A stretch of 64,000 bases of DNA from Paenibacillus dendritiformis (GCF_021654795.1 NZ_AP025344.1:5766501-5830500); one strand, 5' to 3'; shown: positions 7,657 through 15,585, numbered from the stretch's first letter. Translations and numbers: made by a program. Notes: generated from the sequence alone by a model not told the origin.

Positions 7657-9762
7657 CTAAGGCAACATAGGGACATTGCCCTGCTGCGCTATATTCATTT
7701 GATTGGACATGTCATGCATAAGCTTGATTGCTTCCATGTCCATCTTTTGCTGCTGAATAGATTGATTGAATTGTTTGTCTGCCTGTTCTTGCTGTACACG
7801 CTGATCGGTCATCTGAGCCAACGCTTGTTGCAATGCTGCGTTCTCCTGTTCAAGCTGCTGCGCCTGCTGCTGGGCCTGTACAAACTGCTGCTGTAGTCCT
7901 GCCTCCTGCTCTATTCTCCGCTGGATGACATCCATAGGTTCCATGCGGCCCGTTTGAATGACAAAGCGGACTGCCTCCGCATCAATCATCGGGAGGCCAG
8001 TAATAGGGTCCTTGGCATTTAACAAATTGAATGCTAACTGCAGCCAGTACTCGCGATCCTGTGGCTTGTCTACCCCGATATGCACGTTGATGTCAAACTC
8101 GGGTACAAATTCTTCCTGTACCGGACGTACATCCGGCATCATCTCGCCCGTTTCCGGGTCTGGTATTTGCTCACCAACTTCATATTGAGATTCAACCCGG
8201 CTTATAATTGAATCCCTACTTATAGACACATTTCGACCTGTAACGCGCGCGATTCTTTCATTGGTATAAAACTGGGCTATTAGCTCCACATACTGGGTAA
8301 ACACATCAACAAGCGCCTCGCTTATCAGGTCAGACACGGTGTTGAGGCGCGTCCCCGCAGCAGCCATAAGAGCCTTTGCCTGCTCCCCCGATGTTACCCT
8401 GGAATCAGCTTGACCATTAGAGCTATCAAACTGTCCCGGTATCTTTTGTAACATCTCGTCGTAATAGTTAAGCATGTTAAATACCGTGCTCGGGACGTTT
8501 ACTCCCTGCAGTTCTTTGACCCCATTCAAGGAGCCTGTACGCACGGGTAACATCGCACCTTCCATGCTCCTTTGTTCCTGCCACACTCTCGGCTTCGCGA
8601 TGGCCCCTTCTTCGTACATGATTGCGCTGTTTCCTTGTTTGGCCATTGTGGCAATTGCTATTTCAGCGTATTTGTTCTTAAAGATCTGCGGCTTAATCAT
8701 GTCACGCATGAAGCCCTTGCCCCACAGGTTGCCTTCCTCAGGATATAAGGTACGTGCTGTGAAAGGGTACTGCCCGTGATCGTATACATACGCCTTGTGT
8801 TCCAGATACACGCCCGATGTGCTGATATATATACAATGCACGCCCTCCATACTGCCGGATGCCTTCGCAAACATCTCGGACGGGTCAATGCCTTGCGAAA
8901 GCTTCTCTTCGGCCAACTCCCGGAATAGTTCCTTGTCTTCCTTGGATACCAACTTAGGCAATCCTCTGTACCAGTATTCAATCAGGCCCGATGTCTTCTC
9001 GCTTACGGCCGTACTCATGGATGACTCGCCACCCGTTGCATCGTACGTATCCGTGCTGAAAATCTCGACATCCGCTGACACGTTATCAGGCAGCACCTTT
9101 GTGCCTTGCTTCGGCCATCGTCTCTTGAAGTATTCCAATGGTCGCCGCGTGTGGATGATGATCGCCGACATGTCCTGTAAGTGGATAAAGTCCGTCACAC
9201 GCGGATCGGGAAAGAAACTGCCCAAATCAACCGGAAGAATATCATTGCGCCCCTGCCAGCGATGCATACCGCGGCCGCCCTCTACGGTTGGATCAAATAT
9301 CGTCTTGTATATGAGCGGTCCATGTATGACGCAACGCCGGACCGCCCTTGTATGTTTGTGCCTGAATTTAATCTGGCGCAACTCATACGGCATAAAGTCG
9401 TTCAGGTCCCGCGCCTTTTCCTCGTCTGCCGGCTCCATCGCCGTATAGTCCGGGTATGGCATCCATCCCGTCAGTTTGCCTACGATGGATTCAATTTGAC
9501 TGAATGCCACATTCTCCACCGCATCCGGTCGTAGTTTGGATACAGCCTCACTACGAAGCCCGCGCCAATGGTCCCCCATGTAGAAACGCTGCTCTTGCTG
9601 CCAGATGCTTTCCATCGGCTGCCGCGCAGCTTTAAAAACCTGATAATCCTGATATACGGTATCCCATAGTTCCTGCTGTTCGAGCGTGTTCGGGTTTGTG
9701 TTGTCCTGCTTTTCGCTGGACGCATCGGAAAATATACCTTTAAACTTATCCAGTATCTTCAC
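7657..9762 (-). CDS. Phage portal protein, P22-like size
   Basis: 701 residues from a GTG that overlaps the upstream stop (GTGA). A wing/stem body (YQVFKAARQPMESIWQQEQRFYMGDHWRG, and RRCVIHGPLIYKTIFDPTVEG) fills residues 30 to about 560, and the last 80 residues are glutamine-rich coiled coil (QQQFVQAQQQAQQLEQENAAL), like the long barrel of P22 gp1 (725 residues). Most tailed-phage portals are 400 to 500 residues, so the length itself points to the P22 type. It forms the 12-fold ring through which DNA enters and leaves. Terminase genes lie upstream, as expected. Confidence 0.85.
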   Translation of the reverse strand: MKILDKFKGIFSDASSEKQDNTNPNTLEQQELWDTVYQDYQVFKAARQPMESIWQQEQRFYMGDHWRGLRSEAVSKLRPDAVENVAFSQIESIVGKLTGWMPYPDYTAMEPADEEKARDLNDFMPYELRQIKFRHKHTRAVRRCVIHGPLIYKTIFDPTVEGGRGMHRWQGRNDILPVDLGSFFPDPRVTDFIHLQDMSAIIIHTRRPLEYFKRRWPKQGTKVLPDNVSADVEIFSTDTYDATGGESSMSTAVSEKTSGLIEYWYRGLPKLVSKEDKELFRELAEEKLSQGIDPSEMFAKASGSMEGVHCIYISTSGVYLEHKAYVYDHGQYPFTARTLYPEEGNLWGKGFMRDMIKPQIFKNKYAEIAIATMAKQGNSAIMYEEGAIAKPRVWQEQRSMEGAMLPVRTGSLNGVKELQGVNVPSTVFNMLNYYDEMLQKIPGQFDSSNGQADSRVTSGEQAKALMAAAGTRLNTVSDLISEALVDVFTQYVELIAQFYTNERIARVTGRNVSISRDSIISRVESQYEVGEQIPDPETGEMMPDVRPVQEEFVPEFDINVHIGVDKPQDREYWLQLAFNLLNAKDPITGLPMIDAEAVRFVIQTGRMEPMDVIQRRIEQEAGLQQQFVQAQQQAQQLEQENAALQQALAQMTDQRVQQEQADKQFNQSIQQQKMDMEAIKLMHDMSNQMNIAQQGNVPMLP

Positions 9763-9992
9763 ATCTTGTCACCGTCCGGTATTGTGCCATCATCAAACCA
9801 ACTGATCGGCTTACGTACGTGGATATCTTCGATTGGTTCATATCGCGCCATTTTTATAGCTGCGTAATCTGCAAAGTCCTTAGCCATCAGCCTGTCATTC
9901 AAATCGCGTATAATCTTATCCTGGGCCTCAATACGTAAACACAAAAAGATGATGACCAGAACGATCACCGCTATAAGTGCATATTCCATCAT
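9759..9992 (-). CDS. Small single-pass membrane protein of the packaging region
   Basis: 77 residues beginning MMEYALIAVIVLVIIFLCLR, a clear membrane segment over residues 3 to 20, then a charged cytoplasmic-looking helix (EAQDKIIRDLNDRLMAKDF) and a short tail. It lies between terL and portal, with the stop overlapping the portal start. I do not recognise the family. Small membrane proteins in this place might be secreted or membrane-associated accessory factors; no function is claimed. Confidence 0.6.
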   Translation of the reverse strand: MMEYALIAVIVLVIIFLCLRIEAQDKIIRDLNDRLMAKDFADYAAIKMARYEPIEDIHVRKPISWFDDGTIPDGDKM

Positions 9993-10001
9993 GTCACCGT
10001 C

Positions 10002-10340
10002 CTAACCAAGATAAGCGCCCAACTGTTTCAGGTTCTCGTACTGCTCCATCGTAATGCACTTGCCAAGTTCCCCAAAGAACAGCCTTGTTCTCATTCGATA
10101 CAAACCGTCGCATTCGCCTTCAGGATCAAGAACTTCCCTTAGGTGTGGCATAGCTCTCACGTATACGATCATCCCGTCATGTTCTTGAATTGCCTTTTGG
10201 ATCTCCTGAAAATGCTCGTCTACAATTCCGGCGCCGCCTTCAGACCGGATAATCACTTCATCTACACAGCCAACGTCTTGACACGATACTGTAGCCTTCC
10301 TGAACTGGCTTAAATAGTCTTCCAATTGACTTAACTTCAT
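10002..10340 (-). CDS. Hypothetical phage protein
   Basis: 112 residues starting MKLSQLEDYLSQFRKATVSC, with AAGGGGG nine bases before the ATG. It looks like a small mixed alpha-beta protein with four cysteines (SCQDVGC, GEC, GKC). It lies between the large terminase and the small membrane protein and is probably in the same operon. No family recognised. Confidence 0.6.
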   Translation of the reverse strand: MKLSQLEDYLSQFRKATVSCQDVGCVDEVIIRSEGGAGIVDEHFQEIQKAIQEHDGMIVYVRAMPHLREVLDPEGECDGLYRMRTRLFFGELGKCITMEQYENLKQLGAYLG

Positions 10341-10352
10341 TGTTATCCCCCT

Positions 10353-11810
10353 TTACCAAAATCCTTGTATGGTTGGTGTATCATCGTCGTCATCGTCATC
10401 GAAGTCAGAACGTCTCCCGGGCAATGCCTCCGGCGTCGCTGACCATGCGGATTCGCCATTCCCGGGCGTCGGCTGACTCATAACCCAATACCTTAACGCA
10501 TCCGGTATATGGTCGAGACTGTGTGCCGCCACGTCCTCTACCTGCTTTTCATCGTGCATCATGGCCGGAATGGCCTCTATAGCCTTGATGCAGGTGGAGA
10601 ATATCTTCAGGCGCGCCGTCTTGTATCGCTCCCCTGTCACATGGTCAATGCGTTCTTCAACGTGCAACCATTCCCTCAGTCTTTTCCATCCGTTGACACG
10701 CTCTTTTTTGGCCTGTATAAGCGGCACACCTTTGGTCGCGAATATCTCCGCTGGCGTGATGTTCTCCGTTTTGGCCTTATTCCAAAAGCTTGTATCAGCT
10801 ACGTTGTACTCAAATCGCTCTGACACTGGCGTATTTAGATGTACGCGCTCTACCTGTTCGCTTGTCAGCAGCTTTGTTTGTGCCAATTCTCTATACAGAT
10901 ACCCCGTGCCATCTGGAGCCAAGGCAATCCACAAACACACGAATGGGTCAGTATACCCTTCATCAAGTGCCCGGTACCTTTTCCAGTCCCGAGGTATTTC
11001 GAACGGCTCTACGACGTGCACGGCGCGGCTGAACTCACTGAAATATTGCCCGGCGAACACGTCCCAATCCCCCTCAAGGAGCTGCTTGCGTTCCACGTCC
11101 GGCAACGCCAATAGGCGGGCCAAATAGCCCGGATCTGACTGGACCAGGGCTTGATTGTCATGTACATTCGCGGGGATGAATATCCTGCTGCGTATAATAG
11201 GTTCCCCGGCCTGCGGTGTACCTTCGGGCCAATACAGCGCATTTCCATCGTCGTCCGTCTCTGGAATGTGATAGACCGTCTCAGCTGGGCCAATGGATAC
11301 GAATCGCTTCTTCACCCATGTGTGGCCCACGCCTCCCGGGTTGGTCGTACTCTTGACGCTGCGGGGATATGGCTTACTACCGCGCAGCCGGGAAAGCATG
11401 TACTTGTACCATTTTTCTTCAAACTGGGTCAGCTCTTCCCAGCGGATAACGTCGTATTCTGCACCTTGATAGTTCATATAGTTGGCGTCATTGTCCCAGT
11501 AAGCCAACTCTATGACGCTACCATTTATAAATGACCACTCATGTTTGGACGCATTGTATTTGCATAACTCTTTGGGGTAGACCTGCAGTGTACGTGCTAT
11601 AATGGACCGCTGCAAGTCCGGGTAAGTACGCCGGAATATAATCTGCCGGCTGCCGGGATACTGGACAGCGTATTTCAGTGCGTCCCATATGGTCGCTTCC
11701 GACTTCCCACCTCCAGCGGCTCCGCCGTACAGTATCTCATCTGCTACCGTCTGATGGTACACCTGCTGCCGAGGCTGTGGTTTGTATGGAATGACAATTT
11801 TATTACTCAT
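10353..11810 (-). CDS. terL: Phage terminase large subunit (TerL)
   Basis: 485 residues. The ATPase domain shows Walker A GGAAGGGKS (residues 29-37), an arginine-rich IIFRRTYPDL strand (57-66), a Walker B-like YDVIRWEEL (119-127) with its catalytic glutamate, and the coupling motif STTNPGG (154-160). The nuclease domain has the acidic residues expected of an RNase H fold: Asp283 in RALDEGYTDPF, Asp339 in YNVADTSFW, and Asp433/Asp437 in DHIPDALRY. It packages DNA into the procapsid through the portal. The start overlaps the terS stop by eight bases. The C-terminus has an Asp run (DDDDDD). Confidence 0.97.
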   Translation of the reverse strand: MSNKIVIPYKPQPRQQVYHQTVADEILYGGAAGGGKSEATIWDALKYAVQYPGSRQIIFRRTYPDLQRSIIARTLQVYPKELCKYNASKHEWSFINGSVIELAYWDNDANYMNYQGAEYDVIRWEELTQFEEKWYKYMLSRLRGSKPYPRSVKSTTNPGGVGHTWVKKRFVSIGPAETVYHIPETDDDGNALYWPEGTPQAGEPIIRSRIFIPANVHDNQALVQSDPGYLARLLALPDVERKQLLEGDWDVFAGQYFSEFSRAVHVVEPFEIPRDWKRYRALDEGYTDPFVCLWIALAPDGTGYLYRELAQTKLLTSEQVERVHLNTPVSERFEYNVADTSFWNKAKTENITPAEIFATKGVPLIQAKKERVNGWKRLREWLHVEERIDHVTGERYKTARLKIFSTCIKAIEAIPAMMHDEKQVEDVAAHSLDHIPDALRYWVMSQPTPGNGESAWSATPEALPGRRSDFDDDDDDDTPTIQGFW

Positions 11811-12378
11811 CCTTACTCATCCCCGCATCAAAAATTACTTGCAACGGTCCGCCATCCTGTCCAGCCAGTTCCACCTTATCCTTGAACATCCCCAAATGGC
11901 GCCCGATCTTCTCTAACGCCGACACCTTATCATGCAGCTTTAAAGATATGCCGTATTTGGTTTCACAAATCTCCGCCACTGCATCCATTTTTACGCGATC
12001 AATGCCGTCTGTATCAAATAGTTCTACGCTTTGTACCATATCGAAGATAGGCACTATCGTTTCATTGCCTTCAGCATCCGTAACCGTATTGCGTTCAACC
12101 ACTCTTTCAGACGTACTAACCCTCAGGTAGTCAGTTATATTAGCAAAGCCTATCTTAGCCAATTCCTGCAACACCCTGTCTGCTGTAATCTCCGTCCGCT
12201 TTGCTCGTGCGTCCATAGCCTCCTGTATAGCCTTCTGAATGTCTGGTTTTGTTAGGTTCTCTTGTCCTATCTTCCGCGCCGTTTTTGCGCTGTATCCTGC
12301 CCTGATTGCCGCTTGTGTGGCATTGAGGTCTATCAGGTACTCCTGGACAAATGCCTTCTGTTTGGCCGTCAATGCCAT
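11803..12378 (-). CDS. terS: Phage terminase small subunit (Terminase_2 type)
   Basis: 191 residues from the ATG of MALTAKQKAFVQEYL; an ATG three codons earlier sits inside the AAAGGAG site and is rejected. The N-terminal segment LTAKQKAFVQEYLIDLNATQ followed by AAIRAGYSAKTARKIGQ is the DNA-binding signature of this family. The middle (KRTEITADRVLQELAKIGFANI) is the usual oligomerisation helix. It recognises the packaging site and hands DNA to TerL, with which it overlaps. A terminator for the upstream gene lies only 22 bases before the start, so the late promoter is probably further upstream or overlaps it. Confidence 0.93.
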   Translation of the reverse strand: MALTAKQKAFVQEYLIDLNATQAAIRAGYSAKTARKIGQENLTKPDIQKAIQEAMDARAKRTEITADRVLQELAKIGFANITDYLRVSTSERVVERNTVTDAEGNETIVPIFDMVQSVELFDTDGIDRVKMDAVAEICETKYGISLKLHDKVSALEKIGRHLGMFKDKVELAGQDGGPLQVIFDAGMSKDE

Positions 12379-12398
12379 GTGTATCATCTCCTTTCAGA

Positions 12399-12428
12399 AA
12401 TAAAAAAGCACCCTCTCAGGTGCTTAAT
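12399..12428 (-). terminator. Intrinsic terminator upstream of terS
   Basis: Minus-strand AGCACC-TGAGAG-GGTGCT is followed by TTTTTTATTT. It lies just past the 133-residue gene and 22 bases before terS. Unless it is read through under a late antitermination mechanism, terS would need its own promoter. Confidence 0.8.
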
Positions 12429-12440
12429 TCATTGCTATGT

Positions 12441-12842
12441 TCAGCCGCTTACTTTCCCTTGCTGGAACAAGTCGTATTTGCTTATGAAGTCTGTCCAGTA
12501 CGACTCATCACCAACGACTGATTGGTCATGCATCCAGATACGTCTTGAGTCACTTTCAACCTTAGTTACGTTTCCGAGATTTACTATTATTTCATCTGAC
12601 ACCGCAACGAATCTAGGATCATTCCTTACGTACATCATTGTCATTTCTTCATCTGGAATTAGTTGAAACAATCCCATGCTGGTTACAGCCATTAGAGCGC
12701 CGTCCACATTGATTAGATCCTCTATAATCTTGCCTGCAATCTCGCAAGGCTCCCCATCTTTAGAAATGGCCAACGTGTACTCCTTATTTGTTACATGGTC
12801 TTTATAGCGTGCCATTAGCTCTTGCTCTGTCATCCCCGGCAT
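12441..12842 (-). CDS. Hypothetical phage protein
   Basis: 133 residues starting MPGMTEQELMARYKDHVTNK, with GGGGTGA before the ATG. The layout is mixed alpha-beta with many short strands (YTLAISKDGEPCEIAGKI, ALMAVTSMGLFQLIPDEE, RFVAVSDEIIVNLGNVTK), resembling small regulatory or Sm-like folds, though no family is recognised. It is the only gene between the structured non-coding stretch and terS and ends in a strong terminator, so it may be the first product of the late transcript. Confidence 0.6.
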   Translation of the reverse strand: MPGMTEQELMARYKDHVTNKEYTLAISKDGEPCEIAGKIIEDLINVDGALMAVTSMGLFQLIPDEEMTMMYVRNDPRFVAVSDEIIVNLGNVTKVESDSRRIWMHDQSVVGDESYWTDFISKYDLFQQGKVSG

Positions 12843-12916
12843 GATCTCACCCCTGATTACTAGATAGTATCAGTATAACCAAGAATGAAAGAGTTAGCCC
12901 TTAGATTTTGGTATGT

Positions 12917-13035
12917 CCCGCTCCATCAAGCAACCACCAGAGCGGGTACGTACCGACCAGGATTGCCCAATCCTTCCACAACCGTCAGATTGACGGATTA
13001 GGTTATCCCTGCCTTGCCCTACATAATATGTAGGG
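12917..13035 (-). ncRNA. Hairpin-rich non-coding stretch ahead of the late genes
   Basis: Between ArpU-like and the 133-residue gene is a 380-base stretch with no convincing gene. On either strand it holds, in order: CCCGCTC/GAGCGGG (12917-23 with 12940-46), the palindrome GGTACGTACC (12945-54), GGATTGCCCAATCC (12960-73), CCGTCAGATTGACGG (12982-96) and the perfect palindrome CCCTACATAATATGTAGGG (13017-35). Five inverted repeats in 120 bases suggest a structured RNA read with the minus-strand genes, a packaging site, or regulator binding sites. The rest of the stretch (13036-13223) shows nothing I can name. Confidence 0.35.
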
Positions 13036-13223
13036 CTTTCTGGTTGCCGCTGATTATGGGCTCAGCCGGCCGGCCTTGGCATACCGCATACTATGAGTAC
13101 ACGGCCCGGCGGACTCCGAGAACAAAGCTCCACTCGTCGGCGGCCTTGTTTTACCTCGCGCACGTCCGCATGGGCAGCGCCTTGACGCTACTGCCATAAT
13201 ACAATCATAAACTGGTTTTTCGT

Positions 13224-13706
13224 TCACGGCGTACTTTTTTCGTGCTTTTTTTTGCACTTTTTTTGTCTGAATTTTATCAGCCCCAAGCCGTGCCCCAATT
13301 TGATAAGTGCCCGCCTGCGAATGTCTCGATACGTGTTAGGACTTATTGGCGGGTTGAAATGAAAGTTATATACCTGATAATCCTTGACGTAATCTTTCAT
13401 GTACCGTTCTTGAATAATCAACTTTTCCTCTGGCTGCAGCTTCTCTACTTCCTGCTCTATTCGTCGGCAGTATTTATACATTTCGATCATATACGCATTG
13501 CTTATTGCTGCCTTTGCTGTTGGATCACTTGTCGCGTTTGTGTTGCCGTGAAAGCGCGGCTCATAGGATGTCGTTATGGCCGGTTCCGTTTCTTCTAGAT
13601 TGCAATGCTTCCTTACTCGATAGAGTTTGAACGCCCCAATGACTGCGGACAGGGTTGCATCCTCATCTATTTCCGGGATAATGTCAAACGATAACTGTTC
13701 TCCCAT
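13224..13706 (-). CDS. ArpU-family late transcription regulator
   Basis: 160 residues from the ATG of MGEQLSFDIIPEIDEDATL, preceded by GGGAGGGG. The body is helical and charged; residues about 85 to 145 contain IEQEVEKLQPEEKLIIQERYMKD and a sigma-region-4-like helix-turn-helix, ISPNTYRDIRRRALIKLG, as in ArpU-type proteins that act late in phage development. The C-terminus is strongly basic. Its place just before the non-coding stretch and the terminase genes suits an activator of the late operon. The lysine run near the end gives a long A tract in the gene. Confidence 0.75.
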   Translation of the reverse strand: MGEQLSFDIIPEIDEDATLSAVIGAFKLYRVRKHCNLEETEPAITTSYEPRFHGNTNATSDPTAKAAISNAYMIEMYKYCRRIEQEVEKLQPEEKLIIQERYMKDYVKDYQVYNFHFNPPISPNTYRDIRRRALIKLGHGLGLIKFRQKKCKKKHEKSTP

Positions 13707-13896
13707 TGTCTTTCCCCTCCCGCTCCTGTCTCTCTGCCGCAATTTGCATAAGCGCATTGAATGTCTGCCGCTTGATATCTTCAAGAACTTCTAACGTCTG
13801 ATGTGGCGTTAATCCTTCATCCTCTACCATTCCGCACAAGCCAGCAACGATTAGTTGATGATTCAGTCTGTCGGGATTAAATTTTTCCTTACTCAC
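13684..13896 (-). CDS. Hypothetical small phage protein
   Basis: 70 residues from a GTG that overlaps the previous stop, with AGGAGGG upstream. The sequence (MSKEKFNPDRLNHQLIVAGL) is helical throughout, with a glutamine- and glutamate-rich end. It overlaps the start of the ArpU-like gene by about 20 bases, so the two are coupled. No family recognised. Confidence 0.55.
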   Translation of the reverse strand: MSKEKFNPDRLNHQLIVAGLCGMVEDEGLTPHQTLEVLEDIKRQTFNALMQIAAERQEREGKDNGRTVIV

Positions 13897-14246
13897 CCTT
13901 TATGCCCTCCTGTCATAGCTGCCGCCAGACAACAAGTCCTTGTGACGGCCTCCGCTGCCGTCTTCCCTGTCATTCTCCAATTGCAGCCTATAGGGTAGTC
14001 TATGGAGCAGTCCCATTCTTCGAAATAGCCAATATTGACTTCTGCCCCTTTTGATATCATGGTTTCCAGTAGGAACATTGCTGCTGCTATATTGTTCGAA
14101 TAGCTATTCGGGTAAGTGGATAGTTCACCAATTTTCACCCAACCTTTCATCCCTGGATCGGGCTTGGCCCCGAAGACAAGTTCTTCCGCTAAGGTATCCA
14201 ATTCTGTTCCAGACATGGCTTCGATCTGCTCTTCTGTGTATTTCAT
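13893..14246 (-). CDS. Phage ABA-sandwich domain protein
   Basis: 117 residues starting MKYTEEQIEAMSGTELDTLA. The pattern of N-terminal helix, a short beta hairpin, the NNIAAAMFLLETM helix, then strands and the closing helix TAAEAVTRTCCLAAA fits the small alpha-beta-alpha phage family (Phage_ABA_S-like) found in early regions of many Gram-positive phages. Its role is unknown. Start and stop overlap both neighbours (ATGA type), so it belongs to a tightly packed operon. Confidence 0.65.
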   Translation of the reverse strand: MKYTEEQIEAMSGTELDTLAEELVFGAKPDPGMKGWVKIGELSTYPNSYSNNIAAAMFLLETMISKGAEVNIGYFEEWDCSIDYPIGCNWRMTGKTAAEAVTRTCCLAAAMTGGHKG

Positions 14247-14377
14247 GACTCCCCTTCTCCTTCCTCGTCGTCAATGTCACTTTCGAGTGTCCGGCACACC
14301 GGGCAGAACCGGGACCCGCAGCAAGGGCAATCTTCCCAAAATTCGTTGCACTCCGGGCATTGCAATCGATCCTTCAT
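14243..14377 (-). CDS. Tiny cysteine-rich zinc-binding-like protein
   Basis: 44 residues: MKDRLQCPECNEFWEDCPCC and then GSRFCPVCRTLESD with an acidic tail. Six of the seven cysteines fall in CPEC, CPCC and CPVC pairs, a compact zinc-knuckle layout. GGAGGG lies upstream of the ATG and the stop overlaps the next start. It is one of several small cysteine-rich proteins in this run. Function unknown. Confidence 0.7.
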   Translation of the reverse strand: MKDRLQCPECNEFWEDCPCCGSRFCPVCRTLESDIDDEEGEGES

Positions 14378-14388
14378 CTGTTTCCCTC

Positions 14389-14505
14389 CTAACCCCATAA
14401 TAGGTATCCCATCAAAATGCCTAGTCCAACGCCAATAGATTCAACAAAAATTAAGATGATCATTATGATTGCAAATGCTTGCTTATCAGAGATTAAAACT
14501 CCCAT
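14389..14505 (-). CDS. Tiny membrane protein
   Basis: 38 residues: MGVLISDKQAFAIIMIILIF and then VESIGVGLGILMGYLLWG. Almost the whole chain is hydrophobic, forming one or two membrane helices with a GxGxGxxxG-like packing face. A GGGAGGG site lies upstream, with somewhat long spacing. It sits between two cysteine-rich genes. Function unknown. Confidence 0.5.
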   Translation of the reverse strand: MGVLISDKQAFAIIMIILIFVESIGVGLGILMGYLLWG

Positions 14506-14534
14506 AATGGCTCTGTTTCCCTCCCTAGAATTGA

Positions 14535-14768
14535 TTAGTTGATTTTAACGCCCATGATGTATCCACCGTTGTTCTCTATCGCTTCCTGGCGAGTCCGTTC
14601 TCGCTGCTCTCGTAACCAATCTAACCACTGTGGATTATCAATCAATCTGCCTCCGCACTTAAAACAAACTGCAAATGTAATCCCCGGCATTTTGATCAAC
14701 TTGGTTTTATTGCTGATAAATCCACACTGTGTGCATTTATTTTTCTTCGGCACTACTTCCCTAGCCAT
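14535..14768 (-). CDS. Small zinc-ribbon phage protein
   Basis: 77 residues starting MAREVVPKKNKCTQCGFISN. Cysteine pairs CTQC and CFKC, about 20 residues apart, make one zinc ribbon, followed by a charged helix (WLDWLREQRERTRQEAIEN). GGAGGG precedes the ATG. Such proteins may bind nucleic acid, but no partner is apparent. Confidence 0.7.
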   Translation of the reverse strand: MAREVVPKKNKCTQCGFISNKTKLIKMPGITFAVCFKCGGRLIDNPQWLDWLREQRERTRQEAIENNGGYIMGVKIN

Positions 14769-14893
14769 TGGCTTCCCTCCGTTCTTTTGACTCCAGAATA
14801 TTTTTGGAATAATTCATGTCGTTTTTGACAAGGAGGGCGAAATATAACCCTCCCTGCCACTGCCCATAAAATTGTGGTGAGTAATTTATTCAT
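14753..14893 (-). CDS. Possible small phage protein
   Basis: 46 residues from an ATG overlapping the upstream stop (ATGAATAA): MNKLLTTILWAVAGRVIFRP and a basic tail. The N-terminus could be a membrane helix. It also overlaps the next gene by 16 bases. The overlaps fit the packing of this operon, but the protein has no recognisable features and may not be made. Confidence 0.35.
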   Translation of the reverse strand: MNKLLTTILWAVAGRVIFRPPCQKRHELFQKYSGVKRTEGSQWLGK

Positions 14894-15107
14894 TCGCCAG
14901 ACGATCAGCAATATAGAAGTTCCCCCATTGATCCCGCTCCGGGAGCAGCGTTTTGAAATCCTCATACTGTCCCGTAGCAAGCCGTACAGCTAACTTTTCA
15001 CCACACTTGCGACATTTGATCTCTATCTCGCCCCCACGGATATAATCATTTCCTTTATCTCGGCAATTCGGATTTTTGCACCAGTACCGGCAGCGGTAAT
15101 GAGGCAC
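14886..15107 (-). CDS. Small zinc-ribbon phage protein
   Basis: 73 residues from a GTG (MPHYRCRYWCKNPNCRDKG), with AAAAGGA upstream. Cysteines at CRYWC, NPNC and CRKCG make a zinc-ribbon-like set, followed by EKLAVRLATGQYEDF and a short C-terminal strand. It resembles small zinc-binding proteins of phage early regions. Function unknown. Confidence 0.65.
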   Translation of the reverse strand: MPHYRCRYWCKNPNCRDKGNDYIRGGEIEIKCRKCGEKLAVRLATGQYEDFKTLLPERDQWGNFYIADRLANE

Positions 15108-15116
15108 GCCATCCTT

Positions 15117-15509
15117 TTATTTAATTCCGGTCTTCCACCATTCCGGTTCGTCTACTGGAGCCGCTACAGCTTCGCCAATCGGGACATTAAGCGTCCGTTC
15201 AGAATGAAGCAGCGGCGGCTTGACGATTTCTTTTACGTTCTCGGCCGGCTCTTGTGGTTCGCTCCCTGGAGTCGGTGCCGTCCTCGGCTTCGCTTCTGCC
15301 TTTTGCAGCAGAACATCAGGTTCCCGTCGGACCGCTTTCGCTTTTGTTGTTGTTGGCTCCGATCCCCCGGTCGCTCGCCCTGGTACTAGGCTGCTGAAAA
15401 TTCGCATGAACCCGCGAATCAGGGCTGACTTGTGCTCATGGCTCGCGTCCTCCATTTCAATCTGTCCGCTGGCTGCTCCGTTTTGAACATTTACTTTTAT
15501 CCGACTCAT
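15117..15509 (-). CDS. Hypothetical phage protein with disordered middle
   Basis: 130 residues starting MSRIKVNVQNGAASGQIEME, chosen because AAAGGTGGGG lies just upstream. A short N-terminal beta part and helix (SALIRGFMRIFSSLV) lead to a proline-, alanine- and glutamate-rich linker (residues 60 to 105) and a short conserved-looking end (LNVPIGEAVAAPVDEPEWW). No family recognised. Confidence 0.55.
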   Translation of the reverse strand: MSRIKVNVQNGAASGQIEMEDASHEHKSALIRGFMRIFSSLVPGRATGGSEPTTTKAKAVRREPDVLLQKAEAKPRTAPTPGSEPQEPAENVKEIVKPPLLHSERTLNVPIGEAVAAPVDEPEWWKTGIK

Positions 15510-15565
15510 TGAATACCCCACCTTTTCACGAATATATGTTCGGTTCAACACGTGTGCGCATGCGC

Positions 15566-15585
15566 GCTCTACGGCCTCGTAGAGC
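15566..15585 (-). repeat. Perfect hairpin between helicase and next gene
   Basis: GCTCTACG-GCCT-CGTAGAGC is an eight-base perfect stem with a four-base loop in a 170-base gap with no convincing gene. No T tract follows on the minus strand, so it is more likely an RNA-processing or stability element than a terminator. Confidence 0.4.

Noticed and set aside
13054-13257. 67-codon frame on the minus strand after the ArpU-like gene
   Set aside because: It starts in an A-rich run inside ArpU, has no ribosome site and covers GC-rich palindromes of the non-coding stretch.
13240-13268. Hairpin GTGC-T8-GCAC with T tract on the plus strand
   Set aside because: It lies inside the lysine codons of the ArpU-like gene and no plus-strand gene precedes it.
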